From positions 36,786,457-36,850,456 of the forward strand of contig OX411544.1 in NCBI GenBank assembly GCA_948146395.1: a DNA stretch of 64,000 nt, read 5' to 3'. This document shows positions 50,900-62,800 of the stretch, piece after piece. Position 1 is the first letter of the stretch. The number at the start of each line of letters is the position of its first letter. The notes beneath the pieces are model-generated. The model was not told the DNA's origin and searched no databases. It worked only from the letters and a program-made list of their open reading frames with translations. A program made the position numbers and the translations under genes. This stretch comes from Fragum whitleyi (Eukaryota; Mollusca; Bivalvia; Cardiida; Cardiidae).

Positions 50900-53800
50900 C
50901 TGAAAATGGAAAAGTTTCTTTAATACTTTTTTATCGATTAACAACAAAAAATCTGTAGATAATCACTTCATAATCTCAACACCAAAATAGTGAAATTACC
51001 AAAAAGATTCTTTTACTCTGCTTTAGTTCAGCTAAGAAAAGTTGATGTTATTTAAGTGGACCCCAGTAAACAAATGCTGTTGCTTAGTTATCACACGCAA
51101 AATGAAGTACTTTCAGAGAATTTGTCCTAAAATGTCTTATTGCTCGTGTTTACATTCAAGAAATAGAATTATCGTATTTTTGTGCAAGATCAATCTGTAA
51201 CACTGAAAGAAACTAGGACTTGTGAAGTTGTCTTGACCCTTGTCATGCTGAATAAAAACCTTGGTAAAATTTAATTAAAAAAATCAAAGTGCTAAAAGCA
51301 CTAAATACATGTACACTAATTGCGAGTCATTTTTTTCTTTTGAAAATGTAATTTGAAAACACATGTGAAGACTGATCTTTGTCTATACCTCCTGCCAAAG
51401 CAGTAATATTCCAGGTTCAGCATGACAATGATTAATACCCCCACAAGAGCTTCCAGTGTAATGATTTTTCCAGTGTAATGGTTCACTTAATCTTGGACAT
51501 TTTAAGAAATTCTGTTTCGTCAATAAGAGAAAACTGATTTAGTATGATCAATGAATGGAAAATGACAAAGGAATATGTGACACAAAATACAACTTTATCA
51601 TGCAATAAAGTCTTTATTCACCTGATAACACCTGCCTGAGAGCATGATATGATATCAGGCAGTCTATTTTTAGAAACAATTTGCATATACTTTCACCTAA
51701 ATTTCTTTGATTTTTTAGAGGTTTTTAAGATTATAATTAAGCACTGAAAAATGATTGTATGATAATCAGAATAACATATAGTGTCTCAATATATAAATGT
51801 TATCAGGTCTTGACTGCAAGAAATTATCATGACTCAGCAAAGCCTCGTCATGATAAATTCTCCAAACCTAAACATGATAAGATTGATATTTTAAGACACT
51901 TACATATTATTCTCTATATATTTGATAGTTGATGCCAGCAATTTGTAGATTGTGTACCAAGAAAGGAATACTGTATACTCACATAAATGATTCTGCATTT
52001 GGTAATGGTGTGCACTTCATCTCTATTTGTGTCTCACTTATTCTCAATCCTCCGTAACCAAATAAAATTGACTGTAGAAAACCTCCCTGGCCAGTTATAA
52101 AGTTGGTGGCACCTTCTCCAATAGCTGTTTCTGTCCATACCTACATTCAAAAAGCATAAGAAATAGGACTATTTTTTCTCAACATACACTGTAATAGGAA
52201 TCCTCATTCGGAACATCTCTCGGCCATTTCCGTAAACTGCAACAGACCTCGGATGTATGTAAGGCGGATGGGTATGTAACAAAATTATGCATTTTGTTAG
52301 GCAGAAACAGTGTAAGAAAAACTAGCACTGAAGATCTATATCTTTTACAGTAAATAACAGCTGCAAAATTCTTAATTTTTGAGAATGAAGAATCATTCTC
52401 AAAAATTTAGATTTTTTCAACTGATATTTAAGAATGGTTTCACGTCAGTGACTTAAACAAGTTGCGTTGGGGACATTGAATGTTTTCACTCACAGTTTCG
52501 AGGGCTAACGCCATTTTAACTGACATCATCAAGTTTTTCCAAGGTTTTCCCATAATTTTTAAAATTAGTCTGTTAATGTACATCCGAGGTTGATCATGAG
52601 ATTGGCCAAGTGGTGTTCCGAATGGGAGAGTTGTGTTAACAAGATTTAAAAGTATTCTTTTATGTGGCTAATGAGCACCTGATGTGGAATTTCCTATGAA
52701 GGTTTCACTTCCCAAAATTATAAGACAAGTCATGTTAATAAACTTTTCATCATTTATAAAAGTCCCTTTATCCTTAATGGAGCATAATATCACTAAATGG
52801 GGATAAAATGAGCTAAACTCAACCAGCATGTTGTCCCACGTAAGTTCCATAAGCACACTAGCATTTACAACAAAAATAATTGAGCCTGTGTGTGACATTT
52901 CCAACCATTTCGTATGTACGCAAAGTAAACCCTCCGGCCAGCCTGTGCACCTGCACAGACTGACCAGAGTCTTTACTCTGCGCTCTCTATATAGATAAGG
53001 TCTTTACTTCTATATAGGTTACAGGCAAATATTCTAACTGTAAAATGTTTTTTTCTAGACTGCTCAATATTTGTGATTAACATACATGTACATGTGAAAT
53101 TGTTGGAAATCTCACACACAGGGTCAATTCATCTTTTTCACTCATCACATAAGGTTGATAGTAGACTCTAGAATTCTTACAAGGTCAGTGTGACCTAGTT
53201 TTTTCACTAAGTTGACCCAATTTCAAACTTATCTAAGATTTAATCAAGACAATCATTCTTTCTAATTCTCAGGCTAATAGGGCAAAAATGAGGACTCTAG
53301 AGTGCATACAAGCTTTCACTAAAGTTTGACCCAATTTCTAGCTTGTCCAAAATATGTCGCCTCTAGTACAAACAAGTTTATTGTTTAATGACACATGACA
53401 GACAAACAATTTCTAAAGCTCACCTTGAGTATTAAGGTAGTGGACCCGTAATAGTTCGGAAATATTTTGGAAGTAATCACTTTAACAGTGTTAACCAAGG
53501 TTTCCTAATGAGTTTCATTAGGAAACCTCGGTTAACACTGTTAAAGTTCATTACTTCTGAAACATTGCAGCACTATTACGGGTCCAATACCCTAAGGGAA
53601 ATTGACCGGTTGCTGACAATAAGCCATAGTTCATCTATAAATGTATCAGGAGTTGCAATAGCAGAGGAGGACCGACGAATATACAACATCATTGGAGAGA
53701 TACAAAAATCGAAGTAAATTTCCTGAACTCTTTCTGCCTGACCTCTGCTGGAATTAATATTTTCACATGTATTAGTCTTACGGTGTTTCCAGATGTTCCC

Positions 53801-56800
53801 TTTCAATGTGATGGGTAACAAATAAATAGTTAGACATAAATGCCAATCCTTAGTTTGTAAGTTCACAAAGCAACAGGTAAGCATCAAGAAAATTCCAACC
53901 ATGTCTTTTACGTGCTTTACCATACAGTTTATTTTTGCCTTTTTTCCCATTTCAATAGATGTCCGTGCTTTACCATACAGTTTATTTTTTCCTTTTTTCC
54001 CATTTCAATAGATGTATAAGATCTTACATTGAAAGGTTCTTGTCGATTCAAAAGCTGTCTTGTAAATAATGGTTCCGCCTTCTCAGGATGTCCCATTTCA
54101 ATCCAACCAATAGCAAACATACCCCAGGTCATGGCCGGCCCACCTGGCGTTACCTAAAGTTTAAAAAGTCCAGTAATGACAACTTACCACATGGTCAACC
54201 TTATAAGCTCAGTGGGTAGAGCACATGGCTTCAAACAATTTGGTTCAATTCCCCCTGGACGGCATACTTATAAACTTTTTATCTTTTGGATGAGACATTA
54301 TACCGTTATCACATGGATAATAGTTGGTTATAAGATAAAAAGAAACATACACATGCCACATATACATTTGTTTGCCAATACTTTGATATAGATCTACGTC
54401 TTCACTCATGTGAGTAACAAGAACACCGCCCACTGGTGCCAATGCTCAGCTGTAGGTACTTAAAAATGGAAGAAAAATCTAAGCTGAAAAGGGTGAATAC
54501 TTCTTACAAAGATACTTCCAGAATTAAACCCTTGATTGTCTGGATAACTCTCATGGTGGCAAACACATAGGCTGAGTTTCATAAATTTATCTTCAATGAA
54601 ATCAAGGTTAAAGTTAGTTGCGCCAAGGTCATCAAAAGAGATGCAAAGGTGATGACAATAGTCACAATACCCTGGGTTTTCTCTAAAACAGCAAAGCTAA
54701 AAATACTAGGGCGACTATGCTCGAAACACTTTGACTCTAAACAATGCCATTGTACCATTGATAGATGAATCAATAAACATACTTGATACACTACAACTAA
54801 GATCTATTGCCTGTTTGCTGACAACATCAGTCAGTATTTAGACCAAGATATTTCACTGAAGAAGAAAACGTCACTATATATCCTTTATAACCTTATCTTT
54901 GATATCTTTGTATGAAGATCATACTCAAATTTTTCCCTTTTCTTTCAAACTAATTATCATCAAGTTAATTCTAATATTAAAAATCTGTCTATATAGTCTA
55001 TGACTTAAGCCAATTTTAAAAGTTGCATATTTATGGCATGATTGCACAACAAGAAAACATTCAAAAACCATTATGGACAACCTCCATTCAGATGTTTATT
55101 TTTGCAAGATAAGTTTATGTAGACAGATAGATGGACAGACAAATGGACTGAACATGGTGTAACACTATGCAACACTAAGGTTTATTATGCCAGGATGGGT
55201 GGGGGTTAAGGTAGTGGAACCGCAAAAGTTCTGCAACATTTTGGAACCCATGAACTTTCACAATGTTGACCGAGGTTTCCTAATGAAAATCATTTGGAAA
55301 CCTCGGTTAACACTGATGAAGTTGATTACATCCAAAACGTTGGCAAACTATTATAGGTTCACTACCTTAGAAGGTCTCAACCTTTTCCCATACAATCCCA
55401 CTTTTTGTTACTCTGAAGAAGAGACATTGTGGAAATGAAGAAATTTCTTGTCACACAGATATACTTCATTTTACTTAATGAGCCTGTGCATGAGATTTCA
55501 AACAATTTCAAATATGCAAAAAGCAAAGACTCTGACCAGCCTGTGCATCAGCACAGCCTGGCAAGTGTCTTCACTATAAGCTTAATAGATAGATAAGGTC
55601 TCAAAGTATCTGTAGAGCATAAGGTAACTTTATACTTACAGTATGCACCTCATGAACATTTAAAATTGTTGGAAATGTCACGCAAAGGCTTAAAATGTTT
55701 TCTTCCAAATAGAACAAAGATTTATTAAAATTTTGCAATATTTTTTTCATCTGCAACTTGATTACTTCTTTGGACCATTCTAACTTTTTGTCATCTTGTA
55801 ATTTTTTATTACACTTGTGTGTAAACTCATTCTATCCAACAGCCTTTGTAACAATACCTAACAAGCAACACTTATAAACAAGAGCCGTCAGAGACGGATT
55901 ATGCTCCCCGAATAAGGCATTGTCACAAAAACAAGAGCCATGTTGGACATGGACATCCCCCCCCACAAAAGCTTGATAGTAAACTGAAGCCTAATAGATT
56001 AAAGATTCTTTTGTACTGTCAGAGATTTACCTCCTATTAAATCGTAAGTATAAAAAATAACAAAGGGCAATAACTCCAAAATTATGCAAGCAAAAGTTAT
56101 AGTTCTGGTGTATTGCACTTCTCCTCCATGAGATCTATCCACCCATAGAGTTTAAAGTTGATAGCTATTATACTTTAGGAGATATGCTCCAGACAAAATC
56201 TAAGTAACAAAAATAACAAAGGGCAATAACTCCAAAATTATGCAAGTAAGATTTGTAGTTCTTGTGCACTGCACTTCTCCTCCATGAGATCTATCCACCC
56301 ATAAAGTTTCAAGTTGATAGCTATTATACTTTAGGAGATATGCTCCAGACAAAATCTTAGTATCAAAAATAACAAAGGGCAATAACTGTAAAATTATGCA
56401 AGCAAGAGTTGTAGTTCTTGTGCACTGCACTTCTCCTCCATAAGATCTATCCACCCATAAAGTTTCAAGTTGATAGCTATTATACTTCAGGAGATATGCT
56501 CTGTGGTCAGATTTCAAAGACTCAAATAAGCTGTTATCTTATTCAGCTAACATAAAGGTAACAAACATTAAAACCCCTTTTTGCATGACATATTTTTAGA
56601 CACAAATTTCAAATAATTTAGGGTAAAGAGCATCTGATTTGCTACTCAAATGTGAAATTTCATCAAATTCTGAGCATAAGACTAGGAGAAATGAAAGAAT
56701 AACTGTATTTTACGCGCTAACGTAAAGGTAACAAACATTAAGCCCCCTTTTTCCATGATATATATTTTTTTACGTTAATTTCAAATTGTTTATAGTAAAG

Positions 56801-59800
56801 GGCATCTGATTTGATACTCAAATATGAAATTTCATTAAATTCTGACTGTTAGACTAGGAGAAATTTGGGAAAAACTTTTTTTTACCCTAAGTCCCCTTTT
56901 CCCGTGACGAGGCCTCAAATCCAAAAACCATCACAGATGCATCATCACTATATCATAGGGAGTTCACATGGTAAGTTTCATTCAATTTGGCCCAGGGGTT
57001 ATGGAGAAATAGGTGGGGACGGACGGACGGACGGACGGAATTACGGACAGACGGACAAAGCGGCGGCTATATGCTCTCCCTTCGGGGAGCATAATAACCA
57101 ACCACATTACCTTTTCATAAAAAGTGAGATCATTAAGCCTGTATTCCTGTGGCATGGACAACCCTAATGGGAATCCTAGCAATACAACATCAGCTTGTTT
57201 TACAGCTGTCTCTGAAATATTTAAGAGATGGAGAAAATACTGTATTTCTTATAATAAATGTGCCTAGGAGCTATACATTACATGGTCAGTCAGCATTTAT
57301 TTAGTGTGAATGTTCTGATTTTAAAAAATCATTATAATTGATCTCTTTCAGCCCTTTTCCCTTTAATTTGAGGTGAATTTCCTCTAAACAATCATATAAA
57401 TGATTGTTAAGAGGAAATTCATCTTAAGTTAGAGAAAAAGTCTCACAAAGTTCCTAAAATTAGGCATTTGAAGTGGGTTTTCTTAGTAAAGAATGAAGGG
57501 GTGCTTCTATTAGGGAGAGCCCTATTATTAGACGAAATACAATACAAATGTAGTTTTCAATTCTTACAAATGTGAAACTATAACCCTAATAATAGTGCAA
57601 AAAGAAGTTAGGCAGATTTTACACTTTTATATGAATCTGCTTTGCATATTCATTCTGAGTACTAGTGTATGAATCTGCTTTAATTCATGCAGTGTGATTG
57701 GCTTTCTAGTTTCATATTTCCAATTTTTGGAGTTATCTAAATTACATTCTTTGTTACCAAGCATACAAAATTATTCAGTTATATTTTTATTTCGATTATG
57801 GCTTTTGAGGCACTTTAATTTTATTTCCTCCTTCAACATTTTGTCTTGTTTGAATTGTCCCAGAACCACAAATAAATAGTAATGGCCTTACTCAGAGTAT
57901 ATCCTTCAAATTCTGGATGGTATTTCAATGTATCGTCTTGTATAATATACATCTTCTGGGCAATCTGTTCATACTTCTTTGGAGCTACTTCTTTGACCAA
58001 TGAGAAAGCATATTTGGGGAGGAGCAAACTCATCTTGACCAGCTGATTGGTGAATACAGAATTGTTGACTGGCCAATTCCACTCATCTGGGGGCATTACC
58101 TCTGAAATCAGATATCAAAGATAGAGGGAGGAGCAAACCTTTTTTATAACAGTACGAAAGTTATTTTTTTTATTGACCAATAAGAAAATATTTAGGGAGG
58201 AGAAAAATCATCTTGATCCAAAGGAACCCCCCTCTGAAAGTCAATTACTTCATTTTCATGCAGAATTGCAATTAACCCTTCTCCTTCTGTTTACAAAATA
58301 TTTTTTTTGTGATCAAAGCTTTGGCAGACAGTATAGACTAAGATCAGCCTGATCTTCGCATGTCCTGCCTTTTACTTAATTTTTTGTGGAAAAAAATCCA
58401 GAGGCAGTCTTACTGATATGTCACAAAATAGGAAATTAGTTTAAGGTAGTGGACCTGTAATAGTTCTGCAACATTTTCGAAAACATTCTCTTAATCAATT
58501 TTAACCAAAGTTTCCTAATGAAAATCATTAGGAAACCTTGGTTAACAGTATTAAAGTTCCTTACTTCCCACTACCTTCCACAATAATTGAATTCAGCAGG
58601 ATAAAGGTTAAATTGTGTAAGGAAGAGGAACTCCTTTTTTGTTTGATCCAACCCCCTTTAATGAATACCTTGATCCCCTTCAGTTGTTTGCCTGACAAAT
58701 TCTGTTAAAGAAATAACCAATCTACTTACTCAGTATTTCATATCTATCTTTTTGTTTATTATACGTAATTCTAGACACCCAAAACTCTGCCATAGCTGCA
58801 ATGGCCTCCTTTAACCGTCCATGTTGTAACAGATCGGTATCGCCTGTCATCATTAAATACTGCTGAAAACCAAATGCTACATCGCCCGTCACATGAAGCT
58901 CGTATACAGTTGTGGATGGGGCTGGACTCACATTTAAACCTGTAATATAAATGATTAATATAGAACTAGAATAGATGTCTGTGGGCAATACTAATGTTTG
59001 TCTTACATGACCTTTCAAATTGACCTTAATCATCTTACAGAGAACATTTCAAAGGGTGAGTGCAAAACATTTGTAACTCCCTATATGTTTATAGGGAGTT
59101 ACAAATGCTTTGCACTCAGCCATCAATTTTTGATGATCTACACTGATTAAAAATAATGGAACAGTTTTGGTACTGTTGTGACTATACATTGCACAGATAA
59201 TTAGGCAATTATCACTCAAAATATTATCTATAAAATAATGCAATGATCCTACAGATAAAAATTTGGCCTTCAATGGTAACCTTTGATCAATGAGAACAAT
59301 TTTTTTAAATGGCATTTCTTTGCATAACAGAGAAAAATTCTTTTAAATAATTTAACAGAATTTTTCTCTATTCTCAATCAAGATTTCACAGACAAGCTTT
59401 GAGAAAGGTCACCAAAGGAACATGTCTGCCAAGCTTGGTTGAAATCCGCTCTTTGGTTAACGAGGAGAAGATGTTTATAGATTTTGGGCTAAAAAAACAA
59501 GCCCCACCCTGCAACTACCATATTTGGATTAAATCAATATTGCACAAACAAGTTTTGAGAAGGGCAACCAAAGGAACTTTTCTGCAAAGGTTTGGTTGAA
59601 ATCCGCCCATATGTTATTAAGGAGAAGATGTTTAAAAATTTTGGGCTCAAGATAAACTCCACCAGACTTCAATCTGGGCAATCAAAATCCTACAAACAAG
59701 TTTTGAGAGTGTCATCCAAGGAACACTTCTGTCAAGTTTGGTTGAATTCCCCCCATTGGTTACTGAATAGAAGATGTTTAAAGATTTTGGGCTAAAAATA

Positions 59801-62800
59801 AGCCATGTCCTGCCATGCCCATATTTGGGGGAGCAATGAAATCCACAAACAAGTTTTGAGAAGGGTCACCTTAGGAACATTTCTGCCAAGTTTGGTTGAA
59901 ATCTGCCCATAGGTTACTGAGAAGAAGATGTTTAAAGATTTCAGGCTTAAAATAAGCCCTGCCCTGCCAAGTCCATATTTGGTGGTTAAACAAAATTCCT
60001 CGAACAAGTTTTGAGAAGGGTTATCCAAGGAATATTTCTGCAAAGTTTTGTTGAAATACGCCCATTGCTATCTGGGGCAAAGATGTTTGAAGAATTGCTG
60101 ACAATTTCAAACGGTCATCAACCGACACACGACAGTCAAAAGATGATCACAAAAGCTCACCTTGGGCATGTTGTGCTTAGCTGAGCTTAAAAAGGTAAAA
60201 TGAACTTAAGCAGGGTATAACCATTTGGTAATTTCACTGCTAAAAAAAAGAGTTTATCAAGGGATATTTTACCGATATTTCTTGATATATCAACCAAAAT
60301 GCTCAAAAAAAACTTAGCCTCACCTTTTTAAAGAAGCTGAAGAAAGTATTTTCAATTGCACTGACTGTTTAAAACCTGCACTAATTTGCAATAGCAATGT
60401 AAGGCCAACTGTTCCTTTCAATATTATAATATCTTTTTTAAGATTATGTAATGAAATTCAAAGGACAAAGTAGTGGTTTCACTTTAAAGAATAAATAATC
60501 TTACCTTCAAATGCACTTTCCCATGGATACATGGCACCTTTAAGTCCCCGTAGTTCAGCATTTACATAGGCATTCTCCAATGTACGGAGTCTCGTATTCA
60601 CCAATGTTTTACCAAGGTCAGCATTTAGGACCAAAATGGGTGGATACATCCAAGTGTCTTGGTCCCAAAATACATGGCCATTGTAATCCTACAGAATGTA
60701 GATTAATGAGGTGATTAATTTGCTTCAATTCAAGATCCATTTACCTTATATTTAGTGAACAACAAAAGCTATATTTCAGGAGTGGCACAGTCACAGTTAC
60801 AGTCACTCCTGAAATGTAGCTTTCATTATTTCTGAAATGATAGATAACTCATCTGCAAATGATCTAACACAAAAAACAACAAACAATTACTTAATTCTAT
60901 GATGCATAGTTTAGAATAATTTACATGGTGAGGGGTCAGTGCAACACTATTGTAAGTGCCTATAATTATAAAGGCACTTACAATAGTCTTGCTCTAACCC
61001 CTCCAATAAGGCATTCTCCAAAGTATGCTGTGTTTATCAATACTTTTACAATTTTACCCAGGTCACCTTTTGAACCAGTAAAGAGGCATACATCCTGGTC
61101 TTGGTCCCCCCCCCCCCAAAAAAAAATGGCCTTTGTAAACCTTCAGCAAGTAAGTCTAGACCTGTCTCAAAGGGGACTACTAGTAATAATCACCACAAAA
61201 CAGTTTCTGGAACTGGTATAGAGTTTAATTATAACCTTGACCTTGAGCAATAATGGTATAAAGTTTCGATATTCTGTGTCGGTTTCATCTTGATACATTT
61301 ATTTGTCTATCTTTTGAAAAAAAAAAGAGATGACAATACCCTAACTATTTTCACCCATTTAAAATTGTTTATACAAAATTGGACAAGTCTAAAATGTTGT
61401 TGTATTTTAGAGGTTAAATTTCATTGCTACCAGATGACAGCCCTATAAAGGGCCAGAGTACCTCACCTACAGTAGGCATGGCACTTAGTACAAACAATAA
61501 TACAGACAACTATCGGTTGACTTGTGTAACTAGACTGACACAAAGCAGACTAATACTCCCTACAAGTGCTTGTCAATTATGAAAAGCCATTTTCCATCGA
61601 AGGGTTATAACTGTCAAAAGTCAATGAGTCAGCAAAATACAACTTGCACTTCTCTGCCTGATACTGATCACAACTGTAAAGTTTCAATGAAATCCGGACA
61701 AAAAAAGCTTAAGTTGGATGGACCAATCAACAGATGGATAGAGCAACTGACCAACAACAAGCAAGCTAACTCCTATATACCCCCAAACATAGTTTTTGGG
61801 GTATAATTATTAAGGTTCTAGACTGGCCAATTTGGATGAAAAATTTGATTCTAACCTACCTTTCCAGCTGCCCCATGGGCCAAATCTCCAGGTGAGAGCC
61901 CTATAAAGGGCCAGGACACCTCCTCTACAGTAGGCATGGCACTAAGTATATAATACAGACAACTATAGGCTGACTTGGCTAGGACAGTATTGCCGTTTAT
62001 GTCTATACGACCTGCGTCCCAGACCTCCTGCCACGCCTTCATGTGTGACGTCTCTAATGTACCATCTTTGTACATGTCTAATCCTGAAATAACCAAAATA
62101 AATAAAACAATTAATCCGCTCTTATTCAAGATTTTTTAAGATATAGAACAATGAAAAGTTGTATCAGTTTGAAAAGAACCTAGTTTATATAACAGGAAAT
62201 ATTGTACAATAAAGAAAAATTGCTCGTTACAAGCAATTTCTTCTTTATCCACAATATTTTGTTATGTATAAAATCACAAAAAAGTAAAAATTTCAAGACT
62301 TTTAAAGGAAACAGTAACACCCTTATCCCCTCCCCAAAAAACCTGCCTGAGAATGCGAATGCTGGATACAACAAATTATATAAGTCAAACAAGATGTGTG
62401 TGTGAAACAATAATACCCACGAAGCAGCAATTTTATGCAGCAATTTTTTATATGTTTAACCTTGATAATTGACCTTGACCTCTTCAGATGACATTGACCT
62501 TCCAAATTACGGATTGATGAAAGAACCCTGTGTGTCAAATAGGAGCAATGTTACTTAAATAGTGTTTAAGTTATGGTATAATATCGAGTTTGCAGGTTAA
62601 GTTTCGACAGGCAGAAGGCAGGGGTGTCTAATTCCCATGCTCAACGTGTCAAACATGGGCTAAGCCTAATTTGTATCAAAGGGTAGAAAACTTTGTTTTA
62701 AATGAAGACAATGTTTCCTCACTATTCATCTATTCTCTTTTTGGTGGACAAGTTCATTTTGGTCCTGGACTAGTATTAAATCATCTTTTACTTGTTCAGG

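Noticed and set aside
56200..56517. Minus-strand frame with an internally repeated protein
   Set aside because: The repetition comes from the 156-bp tandem units of a non-coding repeat.
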